A DNA stretch of 32,314 bases, from positions 1 through 32,314 of the forward strand of contig PJAB01000246.1 in NCBI GenBank assembly GCA_002887195.1, written 5' to 3'. The DNA is from Chrysochromulina parva (taxonomy: Eukaryota > Haptophyta > Prymnesiales > Chrysochromulinaceae). The notes beneath the pieces are model-generated. The model worked only from the letters and a program-made list of their open reading frames with translations, ran no database searches and had not been told where the DNA came from. Positions 11,901 through 19,356 of this stretch are shown piece after piece (the stretch's first letter is position 1; every line of letters starts with the position of its first letter). The position numbers and the translations under genes were made by a program.

Positions 11901-12804
11901 ATTCTCGTGGCGCTCCGTCAGCTAGCCACGCTGCGTGGGCGTTAGCCGCTCGTCCGCCCGACCGAGGGCGCATCATGAGCGCATTCGCGATGCATGCATG
12001 CGGCGCGAGCCGGCCGGCGCTCGGACCCTCGCCTGTCGGCGTCGGAAGCAGCAGCAGCCCCGCGGCCAGCTGCACCGCTCGTTGATGCGACGACGGGTCG
12101 GGGATCAATCCGAGAGGTGCTATCAGTCGCCTGCCGTAGCCGCCCACGCTGCCGCGGCCGCCGGCACGCCCGTGGCCTCCCACGCCGCCGCACTCCATGC
12201 AAAGCACGATCAGCAGCGCCACATCAAGCTGCCGGAGCGCGATCAGCGGTGCGTCGAGCAGCGCACCCACGGCATCCGTGATGACGGCGAGTGCGGGCGC
12301 GGCTATCGCTGGCAGGAGGGAGAGGCAGAAGAGGCCATCGCGCACGCAGCCGTGCAAGCCTCGGTTGCTGGCAGCAGGATCGGGCGTCACGGCCGGCTCC
12401 GCGAGGGCCAGGGCCAGCTGCTCGTGCACTAGCCTACAAAGCGAATCCACGGGAACGCCGCATCGAAGCCTGTAGCCCTGGATGAGCACGCGGAGGGGCC
12501 AGCCTTCGCGGGCGCTGAGTGCGACGGTGACATGCACAGCTAACGAGGGTCGCTGCTCGCCCAGAAGCTGCAGGTCCCCGGCAGGCCCAGCGCCGAGCGA
12601 GGCCAACACACAGTCGAGAACCTCGATGGCACGGCGTGACCACACTAAATCGTCGCGGCGCAGGTCGAGGAGGACCACGACGCGCGTCTCGCTGTAAACC
12701 CAGCGTGCTGGGAGTGGCGGCCGCTCTGCAGCGATGCCGTGCTCCCAACGGGTGCGCGCGACGAGACCGTGCGTGACGTGGTCGGTCAAGAGTGTGTGGA
12801 TCAT
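1393..12804 (-). CDS. SZT2: SZT2-like giant protein (KICSTOR subunit homologue), single reading frame of 3803 aa
   Basis: In animals SZT2 (about 3400 aa) is the scaffold of KICSTOR, which brings GATOR1 to the lysosome to restrain TORC1 when amino acids are low. I recognise collinear SZT2 landmarks: a hydrophobic strand ending in LDL (residues 41-48), VLIQGYRL (107-114), VHEQL (126-130), LLPAIAAPALAVITDAVG (163-180), a W-x-W-x-L-P-S block near 936, LWQEPQHGTL (about 1015-1024), and FWLLARL near 1874 followed by a long helix with an LLSRLHETRVLDVRLLP ending. The segments between are Ala-, Gly-, Pro- or Glu/Arg-rich insertions coded by tandem repeats. ATG 12804 is the first in frame, but the animal protein has about 60 more N-terminal residues, so an upstream exon is possible. 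The frame ends in TGA at 1393. An 11.4 kb intron-free gene is unusual. The call rests on remembered family similarity, not on a search. Confidence 0.82.
2807..2848 (-). repeat. (TCCTCG)n hexanucleotide run coding Asp-Glu repeats in the SZT2-like protein
   Basis: Seven uninterrupted TCCTCG units on the plus strand read as alternating Asp-Glu on the minus strand. They form a highly acidic patch. Confidence 0.9.
3000..3089 (-). repeat. Two 45-nt tandem units in the SZT2-like gene
   Basis: GTTGGGCATTCACGCTCACC starts at 3000 and again at 3045. The units are nearly identical and code a 15-residue duplication containing DDETVSVNAQ. Confidence 0.9.
4204..4276 (-). repeat. GGCGCCCGGCCC-type minisatellite coding Gly-Ala-Gly-Pro repeats
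   Basis: Degenerate 12-nt units read as GAGPGAG-type repeats on the minus strand, inside a predicted disordered part of the SZT2-like protein. Confidence 0.8.
4994..5056 (-). repeat. Three 21-nt tandem units in the SZT2-like gene
   Basis: GCGCCAGAGGCGCTCGGCAC plus one base is present three times in a row (starting 4994, 5015 and 5036), differing by one base. It codes the heptad SGAVPSA in tandem. Confidence 0.9.
5846..5912 (-). repeat. (CCG)n trinucleotide tract coding poly-Gly
   Basis: A CCG run with two GACGCCGCC interruptions codes a Gly tract with Val and Gly-Val breaks on the minus strand. Confidence 0.9.
7291..7353 (-). repeat. 21-nt tandem units in the SZT2-like gene
   Basis: GGGCGTCTGCAGCGCCGTGA plus T starts at 7291 and 7312, and a diverged third copy starts at 7333. 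It codes repeats of ITALQTP. Confidence 0.9.
7694..7747 (-). repeat. Two 27-nt tandem units in the SZT2-like gene
   Basis: GCAATCTCGCCCGAGCTGCG begins at 7694 and at 7721. The units are identical over 27 bases and code two copies of a nine-residue block containing SSRSSGEIA. Confidence 0.9.
8027..8122 (-). repeat. Four 24-nt tandem units in the SZT2-like gene
   Basis: TCCTCGGTGCGCTCAGCACG plus GCGC recurs at 8027, 8051, 8075 and 8099 (the last diverged). It codes the charged octad RAERTEER in tandem. Confidence 0.9.
8256..8390 (-). repeat. GGCCGGGGCGGT-type 12-nt minisatellite coding Ala/Pro/Thr repeats
   Basis: About ten degenerate 12-nt units code APATAPA-type repeats on the minus strand. 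This is the longest low-complexity insertion in the SZT2-like protein. Confidence 0.85.
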
Positions 12805-12933
12805 GCGCTAGTGCTTACTGTACGTTCCACGGCGGTCCGGCGACTTTTGTGCGCCTCCTGGACCTTCCTGGCTGCCGGCGGACGGACGCTTGTGAAGCGT
12901 ACCAGTACAGGGCCGTACACACCTCGCTCAACA
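12805..12933. promoter_or_regulatory. Shared intergenic space of a divergent gene pair (SZT2-like / apple-GT)
   Basis: Only 129 bases separate the two outward-facing ATGs, so both promoters or 5' leaders must lie here or overlap the neighbouring coding sequence. I see no TATA box or other recognised element. Confidence 0.5.
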
Positions 12934-14151
12934 ATGATGGACTCGTTCCGGAACGAGATTGTTTCCGGAAGCAAGCCGATCGTTGGTGCCTGCAGCTTCA
13001 CAAATGGAGGGCGGTCGGGCTGTTTCACGCAAGATAAAGGCAGCCTTCCTGTCGGCCAGAACGGCATCAACAGCCTCGAGGATTGCGCCAGCTGGTGCAA
13101 CGACTGCCCTCGTTGCGGGTACATATCGTTCAGCGCGGCTTTGCGAGACTGTTCCTGGTTTGTCGAATGCCGGATGCATACACTACTTACAATCAGCGGG
13201 GGCGAGAAGTTTGTCACACTTCGCATCCGCCGAGGGGAGGTGGCCACACTATCACCACCTCCGCCGCCACCTCCGTGGCGTGCACTCAAAGTAGAGGCGG
13301 CGGCGGCAGTTCTGTTGAGCGGGCATCTCGGCCCATATTGCGCTCTTGAGGCTCTTGAGAAGCAAGTGAACGCTTGCCGCCGACGGTTTGCAAGCTGCGA
13401 TGTGTACGTGCACACGTGGAGCACGCTCGGACCGAGGACCCCTCACTGGAGCACAGCGGCTCGAAACATTAGGAACAATGAGTCCAGCGCCTCCTGCGTG
13501 CGTGAGCTACGCGCTCGTATCGGGCCCGGGCTGAGCGTGCGTGTCGAGACGCAAGAGCCGCCACCGCCACCGCACACTCTCGATCCACTTGGGCAGCGCT
13601 ACAGCGTGGAGCGGCAGGGCTGGGGTGCAGCGCGCTACTTTGGATGGCAGCAGCTCGTGGTCTCGATGCTGGGAGCGGCTGCGCTCCAGAAGGAATCTGG
13701 GAGCTCCTATGCAGTCGCCATCCGCCTACGGCCCGACACGGAGATGCTGCGAGATGCCGAACTGGACACGCTCTGGCAATGCATTGCCTTGGCGGCCCTT
13801 GGGCGTTTGAGAGGCTTCGCACGCAGTCTCGTCAACTGCCATCCCGATGGCCACTTCCAAGACGGCTTGGCAGTCGATCAGTGCTTCTTTGGCCTGCCGG
13901 CCACGATAGATTCTGTCCTTGGGCAGCTTCGAGCGAACGCAACGGAGGTTTACCGCAGATGGCAGGTGCGTTGGCCCATCGAAAGTGTTCAGACCATTGG
14001 CCCAGAACGTCAGCTCATAGTCGCAGCAGCAATGGAGCACGTGCATATTGTCCACCCATGCCACGCCGACAGAGTGCGAGGATTTACCGACAGTATCGAC
14101 CATGGCGGCACAAGTACGGTGCTCTCTGACCGATCTGCGTTCAAAGTGTGA
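12934..14151 (+). CDS. Apple-like Cys-rich module plus glycosyltransferase-like domain protein
   Basis: The first in-frame ATG is at 12934 (ACAATGATGG; the second Met has the better context), giving 405 aa. Residues about 18-90 hold a Cys-rich PAN/apple-like module, with C-A-S-W-C-x2-C-x2-C-G-Y-I-S-F-S and then DCSWF and a last Cys. A Pro-rich hinge follows. From about residue 115 the protein looks like a nucleotide-sugar glycosyltransferase of a poorly described type: a start strand LLSGHL, then CDVYVHTW, R-L-R-P-D-T at 264-269 and DQCFFG at 315-320. This order (a YVHTW-type strand, an RxRPD acidic motif and a later DxxFFG) is seen in uncharacterised algal and plant glycosyltransferase-like proteins; the substrate is unknown. 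No convincing signal peptide or anchor is visible from this start, so an N-terminal exon may be missing. Confidence 0.7.
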   Translation: MMDSFRNEIVSGSKPIVGACSFTNGGRSGCFTQDKGSLPVGQNGINSLEDCASWCNDCPRCGYISFSAALRDCSWFVECRMHTLLTISGGEKFVTLRIRRGEVATLSPPPPPPPWRALKVEAAAAVLLSGHLGPYCALEALEKQVNACRRRFASCDVYVHTWSTLGPRTPHWSTAARNIRNNESSASCVRELRARIGPGLSVRVETQEPPPPPHTLDPLGQRYSVERQGWGAARYFGWQQLVVSMLGAAALQKESGSSYAVAIRLRPDTEMLRDAELDTLWQCIALAALGRLRGFARSLVNCHPDGHFQDGLAVDQCFFGLPATIDSVLGQLRANATEVYRRWQVRWPIESVQTIGPERQLIVAAAMEHVHIVHPCHADRVRGFTDSIDHGGTSTVLSDRSAFKV

Positions 14152-14224
14152 AAGCTCGGTTCAGGGTTTGAACGGCAGCGTTTGATCATTGATGAGAGAG
14201 TCAAGAGGAGAGTACCCGGTACCA

Positions 14225-14271
14225 TGCACGTGAATTGGCGCTTTGAACGCCAAAGCGCTAACTCACGTGCA
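14225..14271. repeat. Long imperfect palindrome (about 20 of 21 pairs) upstream of WDR55
   Basis: TGCACGTGA (14225-14233) pairs with TCACGTGCA (14263-14271). Inside it, after one mismatch and a short TTG/TAA step with one G-T wobble, GCGCTTTG (14238-14245) pairs with CAAAGCGC (14251-14258) around the loop AACGC. It lies in the 240-base gap between the apple-GT gene and WDR55. It could be a cruciform-forming site, a hairpin in the 3' end of the upstream transcript or 5' leader of WDR55, or a small mobile-element remnant. Confidence 0.85.
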
Positions 14272-14301
14272 CTGAAAACACTCGTTCTCCTTGGTACTGA
14301 G

Positions 14302-14355
14302 GGGCCGCACGGCCCGAAAAAGCGCTTTTCGTTCACGAAAAAAGAGTCAGCGCTT
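14302..14355. repeat. Cluster of small inverted repeats directly upstream of WDR55
   Basis: GGGCC-GCAC-GGCCC forms a 5-bp hairpin at 14302-14315. AAAAGCGCTTTT at 14317-14328 is a perfect 12-base palindrome. TTTTCG-TTCA-CGAAAA at about 14326-14341 is a 6-bp hairpin. A further AGCGCTTT lies at 14349-14356. The function is unknown. Confidence 0.7.
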
Positions 14356-14391
14356 TCACATTCACGAGAAAAATAAGCAGGGTGCGTGTCC

Positions 14392-15576
14392 ATGTTAGGC
14401 GCTCCGGCAGCGACAATCAAGTTCAAAGCGCAGCCGTTCTGCATTGATGTGCACCCAACACAGCCACTGCTCGCTACCGGTCTTATAACGGGCCAGCTCA
14501 AGCTGTTCTCATGGGCGCCGCACTTCGGCCAGGAAGATGGCACGACGAGGCTTTGCGCAACGCAGAGCTGGTCGGCACGGCCACATAAGGAGGCGTGCCG
14601 CGCGGCGCTCTTTTCCGCGGACGGCGCGAGCATCTTTAGCACCGGCGGCGACAGCACCCTTCAGCAGCGCGATGTCGAGTCCAACAAGCCAATCTGGAGG
14701 CGGCGTGCAGTGCACGCGGCGCCGGTGAATGCCATGGCGCGCTTAGGCGACATCGGGCTCGCAACGGGCGACGATGACGGTGTGGTGCAGTGCTGGGACC
14801 TACGCGCCAAGGCCGCCGCGCTCACATTCCACGAGAATTCCGAATACGTCGCCGACATGCTCTACGACGAACGCGGTGCCAACAAGCACACACTCGCGGT
14901 CGCGGGTGGCGATGGCCGGCTGTCGGTCTTCGACCTGCGCAAGGGTCAGCTGTGGGCGCGCTCGGACGAGCAGGACGACGAGCTCACCAGCCTTGCGCTC
15001 GTGAAACATGGCAAGAAGCTACTGTGCGGCATGCAGACGGGCGTGGTTGGCATCTTCTCTTGGGGTTCTTTTGGTGACGTGTCCGATCGAGTTTTGGGTC
15101 ATCCGGAGTCTGTCGACTGCTTGCTCGCGCATGGGGAGGATGCCGTCATCACCGGCTCGGGCGACGGGCTGATTCGCCTCGTGGGAGTGCACCCGAACCA
15201 GGTGGTTGGGGTAATCGGCGAGCACGCGAATGAGTCAGGCATTGAGGCAATGGCTCTCGATACCAAAGGAGCACTGCTCGCGTCGTGCGCACACGACCAG
15301 ACGATTCGGCTCTGGGACCTCGCCTATCTCGACGCGGCGGACGATGCTGAGGAGGAGGACGAGGAAGAGGGAAGCGCGCCGCAGAGCGCTGCTGCTAAAC
15401 CTGCTGGCAAGGTGGATGACGACGACGACAGCGATGACGACGACGACGACAGCGACGACAGCGACGCGGCAGGCAAGCCGCGCCCTGCCAAGAAGCGGAA
15501 GGTGGTGCCAAAGCAGGTGGTCAAAAAAGGCGCGGCCATACAGATGGGGAGCGACTTTTTTGCGGGCATGTCCTGA
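14392..15576 (+). CDS. WDR55: WDR55/Jip5-like WD40-repeat protein (ribosome biogenesis)
   Basis: The ATG is at 14392, giving 394 aa; animal and yeast relatives are of similar size. WD40 blades run from about residue 8 to 310: the opening CIDVHPTQPLLATGLITGQL, a second with STGGDSTLQQRD, then ATGDDDGVVQCWDLR, AGGDGRLSVFDLRKG, GSGDGLIRLVGVHPNQVVGV and SCAHDQTIRLWDL. The tail is acidic (Asp/Glu-rich with Ser), then has a basic PAKKRK nuclear-signal-like stretch, and ends near GSDFFAGMS, which matches the DFFA-type end of the WDR55/Jip5 family. Known members act in the nucleolus in rRNA processing and large-subunit maturation. The gene is intron-free. The upstream gap is rich in inverted repeats. 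High confidence in the family, good confidence in orthology. Confidence 0.9.
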   Translation: MLGAPAATIKFKAQPFCIDVHPTQPLLATGLITGQLKLFSWAPHFGQEDGTTRLCATQSWSARPHKEACRAALFSADGASIFSTGGDSTLQQRDVESNKPIWRRRAVHAAPVNAMARLGDIGLATGDDDGVVQCWDLRAKAAALTFHENSEYVADMLYDERGANKHTLAVAGGDGRLSVFDLRKGQLWARSDEQDDELTSLALVKHGKKLLCGMQTGVVGIFSWGSFGDVSDRVLGHPESVDCLLAHGEDAVITGSGDGLIRLVGVHPNQVVGVIGEHANESGIEAMALDTKGALLASCAHDQTIRLWDLAYLDAADDAEEEDEEEGSAPQSAAAKPAGKVDDDDDSDDDDDDSDDSDAAGKPRPAKKRKVVPKQVVKKGAAIQMGSDFFAGMS

Positions 15577-16347
15577 GCAGAGACCGGACAGGGAGTCTGT
15601 TATCATAATGCGATACGCATGATCCCGAGAGGCACCGCGCATCGAGAAGGCGGACGCAGGACGGGCTCCCCGCAACAACGCAACGGCCAACGGACGGGGA
15701 CGTGCACCGCAGCCCGCGCAGCCCGCGCAGCCCGGTCCCACAAACTCCACTGCGCAGCGCTTGACGACTGTGCCATACGAGGAGTACGATCGTACACGCT
15801 CTGGTCGGAAGTATACCGTCCCCCCCTCGCCACGCCACATCCCGGACACGCCGCCCGCCGCCGCCCCCGGCGGACGCGATCTAAAAAGTTATAGATTAAA
15901 AGTTAGCTTCGCGTACCGTCCCGGCGCGCCGCGCGGTGCCATCGATAATAATTCGAGCTATGCAGTATTTCATGACCACAATTCAACACACAGATGGGCC
16001 CAAGAGCTTAGGCCTAAGCCCACACGCTTACATTCAGCCGGAAACCGCTATACATCACAGTCGGCCTGTCGCTGTGCCGCAGTGCCGGTTCGCGTGGCAC
16101 CCGGACCCGCGCGCACGTGGAGTGTGCGGACAGGCAGAACATGGCACACGCACACGGCCGCACGCGCATCGTGCGCGCACGATCCACGTCAGCAGCGGCC
16201 AGAGCACGGGCTGCGGCACATAGCACACACAGGTACTTACCTGTCTCCGTATGAGTCTCCACGTGGCCAGAGGAGGGTTTGTGTAGCAACGGCATGGGTT
16301 TGTGTAGCACATGTGTAGCCATCATTCGATCTGACCCTGGACCCGGC
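15577..16347. other. Intergenic space between convergent WDR55 and DHRS12-like genes
   Basis: No gene is supported. The space must hold the 3' ends of both flanking transcripts. It contains three 9-nt GCAGCCCGC tandem units (15709-15735), a perfect inverted repeat ACAGGTA-CT-TACCTGT (16229-16244) and a direct repeat of GGGTTTGTGTAGCA (about 16275 and 16297). A 185-codon plus frame at 15761-16318 has no recognisable domain and is not called. No tRNA was seen. Confidence 0.6.
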
Positions 16348-17349
16348 CTACTCGAGGGCCTCGAGGCCAGACATCGTCTGAAGTGTGAGCATCATTTCGT
16401 TGATCTCTGCGGGCGTATTCTTCGTGAACGAGCCCTCGCTGAAGAACGCGCCCGCAAGGTGCTTGACCTGCGGCTTGCGGTCGAGGTAAAAGGCGCCGCC
16501 TTGGAGCTTGGACCGATCGCACGCGCACAGCCACGCGATACCCTCGGTGCCCTGCCACGGGGTGCGCATCGGCTCGAGAAGCTTCTTACTCTTGCCATAA
16601 GCCTGTTCCACCGCTGGCGTGTCCGTCCAGCCTGGGTGGCACGAGACGAACGGAATGCCCGGAACCTTGGAGCTGAACTGCTCGGCAAGCAACACCTGCC
16701 CTCGCTTCGCGTAAACGTAGGCCATGTTGCCGTCGTATGGGTGGCCATCGGTCGAGCCCGCCCTTGCCGCACCCGGCCAGTTATGGTTATACATGCCGCC
16801 CGAAGAGACGAAAACCACGCGGGCGTCCGGCGCCTTGCGCAGCGTCGGCAGCAGCAACCGCGTGAGCATGTAGACGCCGAAGACGAGGTGCGTCGCAAAG
16901 GTGACCTCGACGCCCTCGCTGGTCTCTTCGCGCGCATTGAGCAGGACGCCAGCGTTGCACACGAGGCCGTCGAGACCACTCGGACACCGCCTCGCGATCT
17001 CGTCAGCACAACTACGGGCGTCGGACTTCAGCGACATGTCTGCAACGATGACCGACACCTTATCGTTGCCCGTCTCCTCAATGATGCTTTTGCAAGCAGC
17101 TTCACCGCGTGCCTGGGAGCGACATACCATGAGCAACGAGGCGCCGCGCGACGCCAGGTACTGCGACAGTGTGAAGCCTACCCCCGAGTTGGCGCCCGTC
17201 ACCGCAAAAGTCTTGCCAGTGAGTGAGAGTTGCTGCAAATCGACACCGTTGCCATACTGTGCAGCGGCCTTTTTGTACCCCGTGGCGGTGCAGTGTTTGC
17301 GGCCGAACAAATAGAATTGGGTTGAGGCTGCGATCTGTCCGAAGCCCAT
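16348..17349 (-). CDS. DHRS12: DHRS12-like short-chain dehydrogenase/reductase
   Basis: The first in-frame ATG is at 17349 (333 aa); the frame is open upstream only from a GTG at 17385. This is a classical-type SDR with a full Rossmann core: TGANSGVG at 51-58 (dinucleotide binding), CNAG at 131-134, SSGGM at 182-186 carrying the catalytic Ser, YVYAK at 211-215 (the YxxxK active site), then HPGWTDTP at 238-245. The ending KPQVKHL resembles the DRKPVSTHL of DHRS12. The N-terminal 40 residues before the Rossmann strand, with GYKKAAAQY, also fit DHRS12. The family reduces carbonyl or oxidises hydroxyl groups with NAD(P)(H); the physiological substrate of DHRS12 is unknown, as is the location in the cell. 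It is divergent from the CBM9-like gene, 148 bases away, and convergent with WDR55. Confidence 0.85.
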   Translation of the reverse strand: MGFGQIAASTQFYLFGRKHCTATGYKKAAAQYGNGVDLQQLSLTGKTFAVTGANSGVGFTLSQYLASRGASLLMVCRSQARGEAACKSIIEETGNDKVSVIVADMSLKSDARSCADEIARRCPSGLDGLVCNAGVLLNAREETSEGVEVTFATHLVFGVYMLTRLLLPTLRKAPDARVVFVSSGGMYNHNWPGAARAGSTDGHPYDGNMAYVYAKRGQVLLAEQFSSKVPGIPFVSCHPGWTDTPAVEQAYGKSKKLLEPMRTPWQGTEGIAWLCACDRSKLQGGAFYLDRKPQVKHLAGAFFSEGSFTKNTPAEINEMMLTLQTMSGLEALE

Positions 17350-17497
17350 CGCACGAAGAGACGTGCGATGTGCCGGCCTGGGCACGACAAAGCGGAGATG
17401 CTAGGTGAACGCGAAAAAGACGGGAAAGTGCGTTGGAGACATCTCCAGGCACGACCTTTTTAATCGTGAGACGGTGCCTTCTCGGTGCACGCTGCAC

Positions 17498-18721
17498 ATG
17501 GACACTTTAACTACTCATTCATTTTGGAACTCTCGAAATTCCGCGGCACTGAATGTAATGCTCGCTTTGAGTGGGAGTTGTACGTCTGCGCTGGCACGCC
17601 TTGTCTACGTCGCACCTCGTCTGGAAGGCCCGCACCTCGTCATAGACGGCGACCTCGGCAAGGCCGAATGGCAAGCAGTACCGTGGTCGACGCCTTTTGA
17701 CGAGATCCGCGGAGTGGTCGACGCTCCCGAAGGCACGCGGCCCTCTGATTCCTGCCGCACGCGCATGAAAATGCTCTGGGATGACGAGTTCCTGTACATC
17801 GGCGCTGTTCTCGAGAGCGACGTTGCGGTGGTCGCCTCGTTCACCGAGCGCAACTCTCCCATCTTCCAAAAGGACACTGATTTTGAGGTCTTCATTGACG
17901 CTGCTGGCTCCTGCCATTGCTACAAGGAGCTCGAGATCAATGCCTTGAACGTCGTTTGGAACCTGCTGCTAACACGGCCCTACTCAAACGGCGGCGGCGA
18001 ACATTCAGGGCGCGTGGCACAGCCGGGCGCGCCCGATTACTACGAGGTGGCAGCGCAGCGCACGGCTACGCGGCTACTTTCCGGTGCGCTCGGCGACCCT
18101 ACAGGAGCGACATGGAGCGTCGAAATCGCCCTTGCGCACTCGGACACGCTTGCTCGCCAGCCCGGAGTGCGGGCGCCAGCGGTCGGCACCCGCTGGCGCA
18201 TCAATTTTTCTCGCGTCGAGCGGTGCGGCGAGGTCAACTGGACGTGGCAGCCACAAACAGTTTGGGAGCCGCGGGCGCGCAGGTACGAGGGCAAGGTCAA
18301 TATGCACCTACCCGACGCGTGGGGCGTGGTCGAGTTTGGTGCGATGGATACGAGCGCGGCTGGCCAGAGCCAGCCGGGGGCACCATCGCCTTCCGACGCG
18401 GCACACGCTGCAGCCTTCCAGCTTTACTACGCACAGCAAATGCACCGCGACGAGCACGGCAGCTTTGCGCCGTCGGTGCGAGCGCTAAGCGACAGCGGCC
18501 TGCTGGTCGAGGCCGACCTCGCACCGTGCGAGCTCGACATCGCCACTGACGCGCAGGCACTGGCCATCGGGGGCCCTTACGAGCCGGAGCCGGAGGCGTC
18601 CGAGCCCGCGGAGCCGGGCACTCAGTTCGTCGCCACGGCTTTTGATCGGTCCACGGGTCATTCCGTGTCGGTCCGTCACGATCGGTTGGTAGTCACGCGT
18701 GCGCCTGGCAGCTTGGCATGA
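17498..18721 (+). CDS. CBM9-like carbohydrate-binding family protein, bacterial-type architecture, probably secreted
   Basis: The first in-frame ATG is at 17498 (407 aa). Residues 1-35 can act as a signal peptide, with a hydrophobic core ALNVMLALSG and a small-residue region near 26-33. The CBM9/DOMON-like beta-sandwich follows: LVIDGDLGKAEWQAVPW (48-63), MLWDDEFLYIGAVLE (92-106), DTDFEVFIDAAG (126-137), YKELEINALNVVWNLLLTRP (142-161), RWRINFSRVE (near 232), a W-T-W-Q-P-Q box and a DAWGVVEFG close. The C-terminal part, with LYYAQQMHRDEHGSFAPS, matches an extra segment I associate with CBM9-like proteins of Bacteroidetes, Planctomycetes and Acidobacteria. The family is named for sugar binding; the ligand here is unknown. 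The bacterial-like layout suggests gene transfer or wide sharing. Intron-free. Confidence 0.78.
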   Translation: MDTLTTHSFWNSRNSAALNVMLALSGSCTSALARLVYVAPRLEGPHLVIDGDLGKAEWQAVPWSTPFDEIRGVVDAPEGTRPSDSCRTRMKMLWDDEFLYIGAVLESDVAVVASFTERNSPIFQKDTDFEVFIDAAGSCHCYKELEINALNVVWNLLLTRPYSNGGGEHSGRVAQPGAPDYYEVAAQRTATRLLSGALGDPTGATWSVEIALAHSDTLARQPGVRAPAVGTRWRINFSRVERCGEVNWTWQPQTVWEPRARRYEGKVNMHLPDAWGVVEFGAMDTSAAGQSQPGAPSPSDAAHAAAFQLYYAQQMHRDEHGSFAPSVRALSDSGLLVEADLAPCELDIATDAQALAIGGPYEPEPEASEPAEPGTQFVATAFDRSTGHSVSVRHDRLVVTRAPGSLA

Positions 18722-18951
18722 TGTCGTATATTGAGTACACAAGTAGGGCTACACTCGGAGGAACATGCGCAACCGCTCAGGCCTAGAGTCTGACGCGAAC
18801 TAACCGTAAATTACGTACACGCCCGCAGCGGTCGCGCAGCTGCTTCTCGGCGCGCCCTCAGGGCGCAGGGGAGATCGCCTTGCATGGCTGATTCACGCAT
18901 GCTGCCGCTCGCCCTGCCGTGCCTCTGTGGACCTCTGGCAGGTTGGCGGCT

Positions 18952-19356
18952 TCATGCCTTGCTGCACCCCAATGGCACGAGCAGGCAGGAAAAAACATCC
19001 TTCAGGACCTTCATGAAATCGGGCCCGGCGACCGGCATGGCGGGGCCCGCGTCGGTGTAGCCCTCGAGACTGGGAGTGGGGGCGTTCCCGTCGGTGTAGT
19101 CGAAGTCGATGCAATCCTTTCGCACCAAGACCTTCTCTTTTGAGTCCACCACGACGATTGCCCATCGGTCCTTGTTCGGGATCCATCGGATGACGTCGCC
19201 CAGCTTGCCGTTGAGATCACTTCGGGCTGAAAGGCCAGAGATCCTGCCGCGCTTGCCGACCTCCGGTTGCGGGCCCGCCATTCGCAGTTGCGTCGGATTC
19301 GCCACGCACCCACAGGTGCTTTCGGCGCCGCAAAGCAGTTTGAGTTTCGTCTTCAT
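18952..19356 (-). CDS. Small protein with KOW/SH3-like beta motif
   Basis: The first in-frame ATG is at 19356 (134 aa). The open frame extends to 19425 only through a TTG, and another Met lies at 19287. The recognisable part is RISGLSARSDLNGKLGDVIR followed by KDRWAIVVVDSKEKVLVRKD. This pattern (GL-x-R-x-DLNGKxGxV, then RWAV and VLVRxENL-type strands) is a KOW/SH3-like beta barrel common in algal and oomycete proteins, often beside MYND, F-box or ankyrin domains. Its role is taken to be binding, but the partner is unknown. The C-terminal half is unrecognised. It is convergent with the CBM9-like gene. The first part may be an incomplete exon. Confidence 0.55.
   Translation of the reverse strand: MKTKLKLLCGAESTCGCVANPTQLRMAGPQPEVGKRGRISGLSARSDLNGKLGDVIRWIPNKDRWAIVVVDSKEKVLVRKDCIDFDYTDGNAPTPSLEGYTDAGPAMPVAGPDFMKVLKDVFSCLLVPLGCSKA

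Noticed and set aside
11144..12085. 313-codon plus frame
   Set aside because: Ala-rich antisense shadow of the SZT2-like gene.
15761..16318. 185-codon plus frame in the convergent gap
   Set aside because: No domain, no similarity that I recognise, and composition like non-coding DNA.
16279..17226. 315-codon plus frame
   Set aside because: Antisense to the DHRS12-like gene, which has full SDR motifs.
18885..18898. Shared 13-mer GATTCACGCATGC with 30218
   Set aside because: Several 13-mer matches are expected by chance in a window of this size.
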